A DNA stretch of 64,000 bases from SAR202 cluster bacterium bin87 (GTDB lineage Bacteria; Chloroflexota; Dehalococcoidia; Lucifugimonadales; UBA3495), in assembly GCA_002238825.1 (NCBI GenBank), contig MPNC01000001.1, positions 124,001-188,000 on the forward strand, in the 5' to 3' direction. Shown here one piece after another: positions 7,187 through 15,461 of this stretch. The translations under genes were made by a program, and so were the position numbers. Every line of letters starts with the position of its first letter. Positions within the stretch are counted from its first letter, which is position 1. The notes beneath the pieces were generated by a model, which ran no database searches, was not told the origin of the DNA, and saw nothing but the letters and a program-made list of their open reading frames with translations.

Positions 7187-9664
7187 TCAGGCCACCGGCA
7201 AGGCGGCCATCTCTCCCTTCCTCACCTTGATGCAAACCTTGCCGTCTTCGTCCATATCGACGATCGCGGTGTCCCCTTCCTCGAACCTGCCTCCGAGTAA
7301 TTCGTCGGACAACCGGTCCTCGACCTCGTTCTGGATCAGGCGGCGCAGCGGTCGCGCTCCCAGTACCGGGTCGAAACCGTTCTCGCCCAGGTACTCCCGG
7401 ACCGGTTCGGTGAGTTCGATGCTGACCCCGCGTTCCTTCAACTCTTCGCGAACCATGTTCATCATCAGGTCCACGATCTGGTGGATTTCTTCCCGGCTCA
7501 GCGCGTGGAACACTATGGTGGCGTCCAACCGGTTCAGGAACTCAGGGCGGAAGAAGCGCTTTACTTCGTCCATCACCTTGTCTTTCATCCGCTCGTACGC
7601 TTGATGGTCCGTCTGAGCCTGGTCGGACTTGATGGCGAACCCCAGCGAGGTATCCCGCTTGATCAGGTCGGAGCCCAGGTTGCTGGTCATGACGATGATC
7701 GAGTTGCGGAAGTCCACGCGGCGGCCCCGAGCGTCGGTGAGTTGGCCGGCGTCGAAAATCTGCAGCAGGATGTTGAAGATCTCCGGATGCGCCTTCTCAA
7801 TCTCGTCCAGCAGGATAGCGCAATAGTTCTTCTTGCGAACACCCTCGGTGAGTTGGCCGCCCTCGTCGTAACCGACGTAGCCCGGAGGCGCGCCGATCAG
7901 GCGGGCGGTGGTGTGCCGCTCCTGGAACTCGGACATGTCCAACCGGATCATGTTGTCCTCGTGACCGAACAGGAATTCGGCCATGGCCCGAACCAATTCC
8001 GTCTTGCCCACTCCGGTGGGGCCAAGGAAAAGGAAGACACCGATGGGATGGCGCGGGTCCTTGAGGCCGGCACGAGCTCGGCGCACCGCCTTGGAGATAC
8101 CCACGATGGCTTCGTCCTGGCCGATGATCCGCTTGTGCAGTTCCTCTTCCATGCGGAGCAACCGGTCGGTTTCTTCCTGCGCCAGCCGCGTTACCGGGAT
8201 GCCGGTCCACATGCTGACCACCTCGGCGATGTCGTCCTCGGTGACCTGCGTGCGTTCCTTACTCCGGTCGGCTTTCCACTCGCGCTCCATGTCGCCCACG
8301 TTCTCGGACAGATGGAGCTCACGGTCGCGCAACTCGGCGGCAACTTCGTACTGCTGCGAGGCGATGGCTTCGTCCTTTTCCTTGCGCACGCGCTCGAGGA
8401 CTTCCATCGCGTCCTTGACTTCCTGTGGGGCGTGGCTGCCGCGCAGGCGAACCCGCGAGCCGGCTTCGTCCAGCAGGTCGATGGCCTTGTCGGGCAGGAA
8501 GCGGTCGGGGATGTACCGGGTCGACAGCGTGGCCGCGGCCCGCACTGCGTCCTCGGTGATATCCACGTTGTGGTGATCCTCGTACTGGCCCTTCACGCCG
8601 CGCAGGATGTCCACGGTCATTTCGGCGTCGGGCTCTTCAACCCGTACAGGTTGCAGTCGTCGCTCGAGGGCCGGGTCGCGCTCCACGTACTTGCGGTAGT
8701 CGTCCAGTGTGGTCGCGCCAATGCACTGGATCTCGCCGCGGGCCAGTGACGGCTTCAGGATGTTGGATGCATCCACGGCGCCTTCAGCGGCTCCGGCCCC
8801 GACCAGTGTATGGATTTCGTCGATGAACAGGACGCAGTTGCCGGAGGTCTTGATCTCTTCGATGACCTTCTTCAGCCGCTCCTCGAACTCGCCCCGGTAC
8901 TTGGTGCCAGCAACCAGAGCGCCCATGTCGAGCGTGACCAGTCGCTTGCCCTGCAGCGTGTCGGGCACGTCTCCCGAGGAGATCTGCTGGGCCATCGCTT
9001 CCACGATGGCGGTCTTGCCCACGCCGGGTTCACCGACCAGGACCGGGTTGTTCTTGGTTCGGCGACTCAGTATCTGGGTCACTCGCTCGATCTCTGTGTC
9101 ACGGCCGATGACCGGGTCCAACTTGCCGCCGAGGGCCGCGTTGGTCAGGTCGACGCCCAACTGGTCGAGCGTGGGGGTGCGAGTGCTGGACCGGCTGCTG
9201 CTGGTCCCGCTGCCGGTACCGGAGTTGCTGAGGATGCGGTGGGTCTCGGCGCGAACCTTTTCCAGGTTGACGCCCAAGCTTTCGAGGACGCCGGCGGCTA
9301 CGCCTTCGCCCTCCCGCAAGAGGCCGATCAGCAAGTGCTCCGTGCCTATATAGGTATGGTTCATCCTTCGGGCTTCATCAACCGCCAACTCGACGACCTT
9401 CTTGGCCCGGGGGGTGAGACCGATCTCGCCCTGAGCCGGCCGCTCGCCGCGTCCGATGATGAACTCGACCGCCGAGCGCACCTTGGTCAGGTCAACGCTC
9501 AACCCGGACAGCACTCGAGCGGCGACGCCCTCGGTCTCCCGTACCAGGCCGAGCAGGATGTGCTCGGTCCCGATGTAGTTGTGGTTGAACCGCTGCGCTT
9601 CTTCTTGGGCCAGGGACAAAACCCGCCGTGCCCGCTCTGAGAACTTCTCGAATCTGCTGCCCAT
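7187..9664 (-). CDS. clpC: ATP-dependent Clp protease ATPase subunit ClpC
   Basis: An 825-residue Clp/Hsp100 unfoldase. Two N-terminal Clp repeats ([14 protein letters not shown] and [15 protein letters not shown]) are followed by AAA1 with Walker [13 protein letters not shown] and Walker [17 protein letters not shown] middle region with the UVR-like segment [20 protein letters not shown] comes next, then AAA2 with Walker [19 protein letters not shown] and a C-terminal D2-small domain. It would thread substrates into ClpP, which is not in the window. The start ATG at 9664 has AGGAGAG upstream; the frame stays open 43 codons further but without a ribosome site. It is a single-gene unit with its own -10 and a hairpin after the stop. 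Confidence 0.97.
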   Translation of the reverse strand: MGSRFEKFSERARRVLSLAQEEAQRFNHNYIGTEHILLGLVRETEGVAARVLSGLSVDLTKVRSAVEFIIGRGERPAQGEIGLTPRAKKVVELAVDEARRMNHTYIGTEHLLIGLLREGEGVAAGVLESLGVNLEKVRAETHRILSNSGTGSGTSSSRSSTRTPTLDQLGVDLTNAALGGKLDPVIGRDTEIERVTQILSRRTKNNPVLVGEPGVGKTAIVEAMAQQISSGDVPDTLQGKRLVTLDMGALVAGTKYRGEFEERLKKVIEEIKTSGNCVLFIDEIHTLVGAGAAEGAVDASNILKPSLARGEIQCIGATTLDDYRKYVERDPALERRLQPVRVEEPDAEMTVDILRGVKGQYEDHHNVDITEDAVRAAATLSTRYIPDRFLPDKAIDLLDEAGSRVRLRGSHAPQEVKDAMEVLERVRKEKDEAIASQQYEVAAELRDRELHLSENVGDMEREWKADRSKERTQVTEDDIAEVVSMWTGIPVTRLAQEETDRLLRMEEELHKRIIGQDEAIVGISKAVRRARAGLKDPRHPIGVFLFLGPTGVGKTELVRAMAEFLFGHEDNMIRLDMSEFQERHTTARLIGAPPGYVGYDEGGQLTEGVRKKNYCAILLDEIEKAHPEIFNILLQIFDAGQLTDARGRRVDFRNSIIVMTSNLGSDLIKRDTSLGFAIKSDQAQTDHQAYERMKDKVMDEVKRFFRPEFLNRLDATIVFHALSREEIHQIVDLMMNMVREELKERGVSIELTEPVREYLGENGFDPVLGARPLRRLIQNEVEDRLSDELLGGRFEEGDTAIVDMDEDGKVCIKVRKGEMAALPVA

Positions 9665-9714
9665 GAGACTCTCCTGGGTTGAGGTCGGACCAGCCAGTGC
9701 GTGCTGGTCGTGCC

Positions 9715-9720
9715 ATTTTA
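9715..9720 (-). promoter_or_regulatory. Candidate -10 of clpC
   Basis: The minus strand reads TAAAAT about 50 nt before the clpC ATG. The -35 is weak and no heat-shock operator such as CIRCE is visible. Confidence 0.35.
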
Positions 9721-9731
9721 CCGCATTCGGG

Positions 9732-9779
9732 CAAAAATAAAAGCGGCTGTGCCACCGAATCGTTACGGTGAAGCCGCTT
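9732..9779 (-). terminator. Rho-independent terminator of the 5S rRNA unit
   Basis: Arms AAGCGGCT (9741-9748) and AGCCGCTT (9772-9779) enclose an inner stem CACCG/CGGTG with an 8-nt loop. On the minus strand the hairpin is followed by a T-rich tail (TTATTTTTGC). It lies about 98 nt past the 5S 3' end and before the clpC promoter. Confidence 0.8.
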
Positions 9780-9876
9780 GGTTGATGTATCAACCTATCG
9801 CGTTACGTGGCCTACAATCGCCTGCGAAGCCTTGATTTGCCATCACGCCCACCCCTACCGTCCTTAGGGATTGGTA

Positions 9877-9998
9877 CTTTCCGGCGGTGACCTATTTTCC
9901 CACTCCGTTACCAGAGCAGTATCGTGGGCGCTGGGGCGTTTCACTTCCGTGTTCGGGATGGGTACGGGTGGGGCCACCCCGCTTGAACCACCAGAAAG
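9877..9998 (-). rRNA. rrf: 5S ribosomal RNA
   Basis: The minus strand carries the 5S core (CCCGAACACGGAAGTGAAAC, then GATACTGC and GGGAAAATAGGTCACC). The ends form a 12-bp helix I between 9998-9987 and 9888-9877, which fixes a length of 122 nt. No 16S or 23S sequence adjoins it: the upstream side is a short promoter region and then tRNA-Lys on the other strand. It therefore appears to be a stand-alone 5S gene. Confidence 0.95.
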
Positions 9999-10009
9999 TA
10001 ACTGTGTGA

Positions 10010-10038
10010 ATTATTGCGCATTGTCCGCGATTTTGCAA
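10010..10038 (-). promoter_or_regulatory. Promoter of the stand-alone 5S rRNA
   Basis: Minus strand -35 TTGCAA (10038-10033) and -10 AATAAT (10015-10010) are separated by 17 bp. Transcription would start near 10003, only about 5 nt before mature 5S. Confidence 0.6.
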
Positions 10039-10095
10039 GGGTGTCGCCAGGGGGAATTTGCGCGGATGCTCGTCCACGGCCGATTCGGGGCCCTA

Positions 10096-10104
10096 TGCTA
10101 TACT
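10096..10104 (+). promoter_or_regulatory. Extended -10 promoter for tRNA-Lys
   Basis: The sequence TGCTATACT lies 29 bp before the tRNA 5' end. It matches the extended -10 motif at other genes in the window. The -35 is poor. Confidence 0.55.
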
Positions 10105-10132
10105 CAAAACGGTGTCTGGGAATCGCTTATCG

Positions 10133-10208
10133 GGGCCGTTAGCTCAGCTGGCAGAGCACCGGACTTTTAATCCGGGTGTCGTGGGTTCGATCCCCACACG
10201 GCCCACCA
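10133..10208 (+). tRNA. tRNA-Lys (anticodon UUU), CCA encoded
   Basis: The acceptor arms GGGCCGT and ACGGCCC pair fully over seven bases. D-loop sequence AGCTCAGCTGGCAGAGC, anticodon loop CTTTTAA (anticodon TTT) between CCGGA and TCCGG arms, and T-arm GTGGGTTCGATCCCCAC are all present. The discriminator is A and the CCA end is genomically encoded (10206-10208). Confidence 0.97.
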
Positions 10209-10746
10209 GCGCACGAAATTTCACGCTCTTTCCCACTGAGATCGCGGTGCACATCAGGCGGCGGCCGGGAAGGAACGGGGCCAATCCGTCCAGGAAACCC
10301 CCAATGCCGGAGAACATCGCGCTGAAGCGTGCCACCATCAGAGCGTTCCCGTGCCTCCCCGCGAGTTGATCACAGACTTGGCCAACTGACGATCCGAATG
10401 CCTGGCGGATGGGTGCCGGCTCATTCACGACCCAGAGGTCATCGAGGATCGGACACAGCGGGGAGCGTCCTCCGATCCCAGCGGGGCGTGCACGTAAACG
10501 CCAACGGGGTCAAGACCAGTCTGATGCCCACCGTCTTCCCGAGCGTGCATCTCGAGGATCGGAGCGGCCTCTTTAACGCTGGCCTTGATGGCCAAAAGTG
10601 CCGGGCTATCGACATGGGCAGGGGCTTCGTGATCGACGAACTGGCCCTGGAGGAGTTGCTCCCGGAAACGCCGGGTTACAATAGCAACCACCCCCCGCCG
10701 AAGAGCAATGCCTCCCTGGCGGTGTAACTATTTTGGAGTGACCGCC
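10209..10746. other. 538-bp region without a confident gene
   Basis: No gene is convincing between tRNA-Lys and the DUF1801 gene. A minus-strand frame at 10425-10691 (88 codons, containing SPALLAIKASVKEAAPILEM) and an overlapping plus-strand frame exist, but neither has a clear ribosome site nor a family I recognise. It could be a small gene, a remnant or an untranslated region. Confidence 0.4.
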
Positions 10747-11226
10747 ATGGCCGACCGGGTTCCAGAGAAGCCCCGCAGAGCTTCGACCAAAACCGCCGAC
10801 AACGCCAACGGCGAGGTTAAACTCCTCTCTGGCGGCAACCCCCAGATCGCCAAGGCGGACGGCGACGCCCCCGTACAAGCCTATATTGCCGCCATGCCGG
10901 AGTGGAAAAGCGATGTCGGTCGCCGGCTGGATGATCTGATCGTGCGCACCCTGCCGGACGTACGCAAGGCGGTGCGGTGGAACTCTCCCTTCTACGGAGT
11001 CGAGGGTCAGGGCTGGTTCCTCAGCTACCACGTATTCACCCGCTACGTGAAGGTCACTTTCCTCAATGGATCCTCGCTGGATCCGCTGCCACCCGTCGAA
11101 TCCAAGGACAAAGACACGCGCTACTATCATATTCACGAGGACGGCGCGGTCGACGAAGAACTCGTCGAGCATTGGATCCGGCAGGCAGCCGCGATCCCAG
11201 GTTGGAAAGGGTTCGACACGCTGTGA
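10747..11226 (+). CDS. DUF1801 (YdhG-like) protein
   Basis: A 159-residue protein with a DUF1801 domain over its last 110 residues: PVQAYIAAMPEWKSDVGRRL, then LPDVRKAVRWNSPFYG and the aromatic strand WFLSYHVFTRYVKVTFLNG. The first 45 residues are a basic/polar lead with low complexity. The domain fold is known but the biochemical role of the family is not established. The ATG at 10747 is preferred because GGAG lies eight bases upstream; an ATG 13 codons earlier has no ribosome site. It is the first of four small plus-strand genes (to 12810) that may share a transcript. Confidence 0.85.
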   Translation: MADRVPEKPRRASTKTADNANGEVKLLSGGNPQIAKADGDAPVQAYIAAMPEWKSDVGRRLDDLIVRTLPDVRKAVRWNSPFYGVEGQGWFLSYHVFTRYVKVTFLNGSSLDPLPPVESKDKDTRYYHIHEDGAVDEELVEHWIRQAAAIPGWKGFDTL

Positions 11227-11314
11227 AGCATCGTGCGTCGACCCCCCCTTTGTCGAGTAGCCCGCCGGTCACAGGGTCGGTAGCGGCCGAGATTTGCATC
11301 AAGGAGTAACCGCA

Positions 11315-11734
11315 GTGCGCGTGATGGTATTGGTGAAAGCCACCGAGGACAGCGAAGCCGGCATGATGCCATCGACAGAACTCATCGAGGCCATGCTGGC
11401 ATTCAACGAGGAACTCGTGAATGCCGGTGTGATGCAGGCTGGCGACGGTCTGAAACCTTCTGCACAGGGCAAGCGCGTCGCCTTCGACGGAGCCGCGCGC
11501 ACCGTGGTCGACGGCCCCTTCCCTGCCGTCGGCGAACTGGTAGCCGGCTTCTGGATCTGGGAAGTGGCGAGCCTGGACGAAGCCGTGGAATGGGTCCGGC
11601 GATGCCCGAACCCAATGCCCGGTCCCAGCGAGATAGAGATCCGCCCTCTGTACGAGATGGAGGATTTTGCCGAGGCGATGACTCCCGAACTGGTCGATCA
11701 GGAAGAGCGGCTGCGCGAGAGCTCCGGTTCCTGA
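11315..11734 (+). CDS. YCII/DGPF-domain protein
   Basis: A 139-residue protein of the YCII-related DGPF family. The signature VVDGPFPAVGELVAGFWIW (an xDGPF motif followed by the family's GF.I strand) is at about residues 65-85, and the N-terminal strand is VMVLVKATEDSEAG. Members have a ferredoxin-like fold and are often found beside sigma factors, which is not the case here. The start is a GTG at 11315 with AAGGAG eight bases upstream. The function is unknown; a small-molecule or stress role is often guessed but is not supported here. Confidence 0.88.
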   Translation: MRVMVLVKATEDSEAGMMPSTELIEAMLAFNEELVNAGVMQAGDGLKPSAQGKRVAFDGAARTVVDGPFPAVGELVAGFWIWEVASLDEAVEWVRRCPNPMPGPSEIEIRPLYEMEDFAEAMTPELVDQEERLRESSGS

Positions 11735-11797
11735 AGATCCGAACCGGTAGCGCAAGACGCAGGTGATCCCATCTGGTTGCACGTCGGAATCGACGTA

Positions 11798-12241
11798 ATG
11801 CCCGCCATCCGATCAGCAACCGCTCAAGACCAGGATGCCGCCATAGACCTGGTGCGCCGGCTCCTGACCGAACTCGGCGGAACCCCGGCGCCGGCAGAAG
11901 CCATGGCTGCAGTGTTCGGCCGATTCGCTGACGACGGGCCAGCGGGGTTCGTCGCCTTGGCCGAGGACGCCGGTCGCTTCGTCGCCGTCTGCACCGTGTC
12001 CTTCGTGGAGGCGCTGCGCAGCATCGGCCGCTACGCCATCATTCAAGAGATGTACGTCGACCCCAGCGTGCGCAGTTCCGGCGTCGGCATGGACGTCCTC
12101 CGCTTCGCCCTGGAACACGCAGTGTCTCGCGGCTGCGCCATGGTCGAGCTGGGCACTCCGTACCATGGCGAGAGGCAGATCCAGTTCTACCAGCGCGCCG
12201 GCTTCACCAACGTCGGCGCGCGCCTGCGCTGGCGGCCGTAA
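11798..12241 (+). CDS. GNAT family N-acetyltransferase
   Basis: A 147-residue GNAT-fold protein. The acetyl-CoA binding motif A is visible as IIQEMYVDPSVRSSGVGMDVL, with the usual Q/RxxGxG/A element in the form RSSGVG. Motif B is near VELGTPYHGERQIQFYQRAGF, including the YxRAGF ending common in the family. The substrate is not predictable. The ATG at 11798 gives a standard N-terminus (IRSATAQDQDAAIDLVRRLL); a TTG seven codons upstream is an alternative. It ends 8 bp before the histidine phosphatase gene. Confidence 0.9.
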   Translation: MPAIRSATAQDQDAAIDLVRRLLTELGGTPAPAEAMAAVFGRFADDGPAGFVALAEDAGRFVAVCTVSFVEALRSIGRYAIIQEMYVDPSVRSSGVGMDVLRFALEHAVSRGCAMVELGTPYHGERQIQFYQRAGFTNVGARLRWRP

Positions 12242-12249
12242 CTCGACCC

Positions 12250-12810
12250 GTGCCAGCCAGACTCATCCTCGTCCGCCATTGCGAGGCGGCGGGCCAGGAA
12301 CCCGACGCGCCGCTCACTGTTGACGGCCAGCGACAGGCCCGGGAATTGGCGGCCTTCCTGTCCACCCTTCCCGTCGATGCAGTCGTCGCCAGCGCCTACC
12401 TGCGGGCCTGCCAGACTGCCCAACCCCTGGCGGATCACTTGCATCTTCGGATCGAAGTCGATCCCCGTCTCAACGAACGCATCCTGTCGCCGGCTCCAAT
12501 CGACACCTGGCGCGAGGTGGTGCGCGATTCCTTCGCCGACCCCGACCTGAGGGCACCCGGTGGCGAATCCGCTGACGACGTGCTGCTGCGCGCTTGGTCC
12601 GTCTTGAATGAGCTGCTGGCAGGCTCCCCGGAACTCCCGGTAGTCGTCACCCACGGCAACCTGCTGGCCCTGGTTCTCCATTCGATTGATCCCGGGTTCG
12701 GCTATGCAGGCTGGGAAAACCTGTCCAACCCCGATGTGTATCGAGTAGACGACAGCGGCGATGGGGATGTCAGCTTTCTACGCCTTTGGGGCCTGTCGAT
12801 CCTGCACTGA
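12250..12810 (+). CDS. Histidine phosphatase family protein
   Basis: A 186-residue phosphoglycerate-mutase-like phosphatase. The phospho-accepting histidine is in ARLILVRHCEAAG (RHC in place of the common RHG/RHA), the second arginine region is ASAYLRACQTAQPLAD, the acidic residue is LNERIL, and the second histidine is VVVTHGNLLALVL. All four catalytic elements are present. The substrate is unknown; small phosphoesters are typical. It starts with GTG at 12250, directly after the GNAT gene, and is probably translated from the same mRNA. It is followed by an inverted repeat. Confidence 0.92.
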   Translation: MPARLILVRHCEAAGQEPDAPLTVDGQRQARELAAFLSTLPVDAVVASAYLRACQTAQPLADHLHLRIEVDPRLNERILSPAPIDTWREVVRDSFADPDLRAPGGESADDVLLRAWSVLNELLAGSPELPVVVTHGNLLALVLHSIDPGFGYAGWENLSNPDVYRVDDSGDGDVSFLRLWGLSILH

Positions 12811-12844
12811 CAGGGCTGGTGCAAAGTCGCCGTATAGCCATTTA

Positions 12845-12917
12845 CCGCTCATCCTGAGCTTGTCGAAGGATGCTTCTGGCAAATCGGAGGATGGTTCGAC
12901 AGGCTCACCATGAGCGG
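12845..12917. repeat. Imperfect inverted repeat of the CTTGTCGAAGGATG type
   Basis: Arms 12845-12872 and 12889-12917 are near-complementary (CCGCTCAT...GTCGAAGGATG against GGATGGTTCGAC...ATGAGCGG) around a short spacer. Sequences like this recur between genes in many environmental bacteria. It may fold in RNA and terminate or stabilise the upstream transcript. Confidence 0.7.
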
Positions 12918-13042
12918 ATGAAACGACTTTGCACAGGCCCTGCTGCTGCACTGATCGTTCGGTTGCGCCCGTTTGCCAGCCCATATAAAGTGGGCCGGAG
13001 CAGTAAGCCAGACATCGAAAATCCACCAAAAGGAGGCACACC

Positions 13043-13798
13043 ATGGCCAGGTTGGAAGGTAAAGTCGCCCTCATCAGCGGCGGCGCTCGCGGTCAGGGCG
13101 CCATCGAAGCGCGCATGTTCGCCGAAGAAGGCGCCAGCGTTGTCATCGGCGATATCCTGGATGATCAGGGTCGCCAGACCCAGGCCGAGCTGCAGGAACT
13201 CGGTTACAACGTCACCTACGTGCACCTCGACGTCACCAGCGAGTCCGACTGGGAGGCGGCAGTGCAGTCGGCCGTGGACACCTACGGCAAGCTGGATGTG
13301 CTCCTGAACAACGCGGGCATCCTGATCCGCAAGAACATCGAGGAGACCACGGAAGACGACTGGGACCGCATCTTCGCCGTCAACGCCAAGGGCGTCTTCC
13401 TGGGCACGAAGGCGGCCATACCGGCCATGCGTGAAGCCGGCGGCGGCTCCATCATCAACATCTCCTCCACCGCCGGCCTGGTCGGCAGCCCCAACGGTTC
13501 GGCCAGTTACACCGCCACCAAGGGCGCGGTCCGGCTGTTCACCAAGTCCACGGCCATCCAGCACGCCCGGGAAGGTATCCGCTGCAACTCCATCCACCCG
13601 GGGCCGATCGAAACGGACATGATCGCCGACACGCTGAACGACCCCGCCAACATGGCTCTGCGCATGCAGCGATTGCCCCTGGGTCGCGTCGGCAAGCCCA
13701 GCGAGATCGCCTACGGCGCGATCTATCTGGCCTCGGACGAATCGTCCTTCGTCACCGGCTCTGAGGTCGTGATCGACGGCGGGACCACGGCTGCATGA
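13043..13798 (+). CDS. Short-chain dehydrogenase/reductase (SDR)
   Basis: A 251-residue classical SDR with NAD(P)-dependent oxidoreductase features. The nucleotide-binding glycine motif is SGGARGQG (a variant of TGxxxGxG), with acidic residue D37 in VVIGDILDD suggesting NAD preference. NNAG is at about 90, the catalytic Ser is in INISSTAGLVG, and the YxxxK pair is in ASYTATKGAVRLF. The C-terminal VTGSEVVIDGGTTAA is typical. The ATG at 13043 has AGGAGG upstream. A -10-like TATAAA lies at 12984-12989. It stands alone, ended by the terminator at 13832-13860. The substrate is unknown. Confidence 0.94.
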   Translation: MARLEGKVALISGGARGQGAIEARMFAEEGASVVIGDILDDQGRQTQAELQELGYNVTYVHLDVTSESDWEAAVQSAVDTYGKLDVLLNNAGILIRKNIEETTEDDWDRIFAVNAKGVFLGTKAAIPAMREAGGGSIINISSTAGLVGSPNGSASYTATKGAVRLFTKSTAIQHAREGIRCNSIHPGPIETDMIADTLNDPANMALRMQRLPLGRVGKPSEIAYGAIYLASDESSFVTGSEVVIDGGTTAA

Positions 13799-13831
13799 CC
13801 TGAGCCATCCCCGTCCAACGTTGGCGAAGTA

Positions 13832-13860
13832 CCCCTCCCCGATAATGGGGAGGGGTTTTT
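13832..13860 (+). terminator. Rho-independent terminator after the SDR gene
   Basis: A perfect 9-bp stem CCCCTCCCC/GGGGAGGGG with a 6-nt loop is followed by TTTTT (13856-13860), 34 bp past the SDR stop. Confidence 0.93.
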
Positions 13861-13884
13861 AGTGCGCAGATTTGGGTATTGATT

Positions 13885-13916
13885 GTGTTGACATAGAAGA
13901 AATTTAATTATAAACG
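13885..13916 (+). promoter_or_regulatory. Promoter of the iron-type ABC importer
   Basis: The -35 is a perfect TTGACA (13888-13893). The -10 is TATAAA at 13909-13914 (15-bp spacer) or TAAACG at 13911-13916 (17-bp spacer). The region is strikingly AT-rich compared with its surroundings. The 14-nt element GTGTTGACATAGAA (13885-13898) is repeated at 42757-42770, which suggests a shared regulator. A Fur-type site is possible but I cannot identify one with confidence. Confidence 0.65.
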
Positions 13917-13963
13917 TTAAGCAGATATCGTTGCCAATGAACGCTGCGCTAAGGAGGCCTGTT

Positions 13964-15412
13964 ATGCCAACGATCAATGCGAAACGTCAACGGGATGTGT
14001 CTGTGTTCGTGCTTCTGTTTCTCGCGCTGTTGCTGGTTCTTGCGTGCGCGCCGACCGCGCCGTCGGGAGCGGCGGCGCCTGCACCAGCCCCGGCAATTGA
14101 CCGGGAGGAACTCCGGGCCGTGGTCCAGGAGGCGGTGGCCGAGTCGTCGTCGGACGCGGTTACTGCCCAGGAAGTTGAGCAGCTGGTGAACCGGGCTGTC
14201 GCACAGTCCGCATCCGAATCCGTGTCCTCCGAGGCACTGGAGACCACCGTGCCCCGAGCCGTGGCTGACGCTCTCGCCGAGCAGAACGCTGGACAATCTG
14301 GCGCGGGCTCCGACGCCCGGCAGGCGCTCGGAACACCGGACGAAGTGGAGTCTTTCGAGCTGACCGACGTGGCCGGACGCACGGTCACGATTGAGGGACC
14401 GATCGAACGCATCATCCTGGGTGAGGCCCGCCAGATCTACATCGTCGCGGCTCTCCAGCCGGGAAATCCTTTCAACAAGATCATCGGTTGGCGCGATGAC
14501 CTCCGACGGTTTGACGGCGATACTTATGTCAAATATATGGAGATATTCCCGGAAGTCGAAAGCATTGCCGAATTCGGCAGTCCTTATAGCGGCGAGTTCA
14601 GCGTCGAGCATGCCATCGCGCTCGACGCCGACGTCGTGACCCTCAACCTCGGCGGCCTGGAAAGGGCGCGTGAAGCCGGCATGCTCGAGCAACTGGACGA
14701 GGTTGGCATTCCAGTGGTCGTGATCGACTATCGCCAGGAACCGCTGGAAAATACCGTGCCCAGCACCTACCTGCTCGGCCGCCTCCTGGGCGAGGAAGAA
14801 CGGGCGCAGGAGGTGGTGGACTTCTACCTGCAACAGGTCAACCCGGTCTATTCCCGCATCGCTCAGCTTGAGGAAGAAAAACCCGTCGTTTTCATGGACA
14901 CCGCGGCCGGGATCCAGACCGCGGAAATCTGTTGCCGGACCTTCGGCCAGGCCAACCTTGGCCTGCTGGTGGAGCGTGCTGGCGGCGTCAATCTAGGATC
15001 CGATCTGGTCCCAGGTTGGAGCGGCGAGGTCAATCCGGAGCAAATCATCGTCGCCGACCCTGACGTCATCATCGGGACCGGATCCAACTGGTTCCCCTAT
15101 AGCCCAGACGGCGATTTCGTGAGCCTGGGTTATTTCACCGAGACGGCCGATGCCCGCGGCAGGTTGCAGAAGCTGGGGCGTGAGCGACCGGGCTGGAGCG
15201 AGTTGCAAGCCGTCAAAACCGGCCGTCACCACACTGTCTGGCACCAGTTCTACAACTCCCCCTACCACTTTGTTGTGCTGCAGCAGTTCGCCAAGTGGTT
15301 CTATCCGGAGACCTTCGCTGACATCGACCCCGTGGCCAATTTTGCCGAATTCCACGACAAGTTCCTGCCCATCGAATACAGCGGAATTTTCTGGGTCACC
15401 AACCAGGAATGA
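13964..15412 (+). CDS. ABC transporter substrate-binding lipoprotein (siderophore/cobalamin type)
   Basis: A 482-residue lipoprotein. It has a signal segment ending in the lipobox LVLAC (Cys about 28), then a 100-residue Ala/Glu/Ser-rich, probably helical linker, then a type III periplasmic binding domain from about residue 130 (VTIEGPIERIILGEARQIYI...). Binding-fold elements such as VEHAIALDADVVTLN and NPEQIIVADPDVIIGTG are clear. It would capture an iron-siderophore, haem or cobalamin outside the membrane. The start ATG at 13964 has AAGGAGG six bases upstream. It is the first gene of a three-gene importer. The CC pair (EICCRTFG) and many aromatic residues near the end may shape the ligand site. 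Confidence 0.92.
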   Translation: MPTINAKRQRDVSVFVLLFLALLLVLACAPTAPSGAAAPAPAPAIDREELRAVVQEAVAESSSDAVTAQEVEQLVNRAVAQSASESVSSEALETTVPRAVADALAEQNAGQSGAGSDARQALGTPDEVESFELTDVAGRTVTIEGPIERIILGEARQIYIVAALQPGNPFNKIIGWRDDLRRFDGDTYVKYMEIFPEVESIAEFGSPYSGEFSVEHAIALDADVVTLNLGGLERAREAGMLEQLDEVGIPVVVIDYRQEPLENTVPSTYLLGRLLGEEERAQEVVDFYLQQVNPVYSRIAQLEEEKPVVFMDTAAGIQTAEICCRTFGQANLGLLVERAGGVNLGSDLVPGWSGEVNPEQIIVADPDVIIGTGSNWFPYSPDGDFVSLGYFTETADARGRLQKLGRERPGWSELQAVKTGRHHTVWHQFYNSPYHFVVLQQFAKWFYPETFADIDPVANFAEFHDKFLPIEYSGIFWVTNQE

Positions 15413-15461
15413 TGGGTCGCCCCTACAGACAGCCTGGCGCCCATCCTGAAGAGGTGTGGCG

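Noticed and set aside
10144-10428. Minus-strand frame overlapping tRNA-Lys
   Set aside because: It reads through the antisense of a tRNA and yields the familiar false peptide RVGIEPTTPGLKVRCSAS. It is not a gene.
12778-13074. Minus-strand 98-codon frame across the inverted repeat
   Set aside because: Its peptide (GEPVEP and FDKLRMSG) is the usual false translation of this repeat type.
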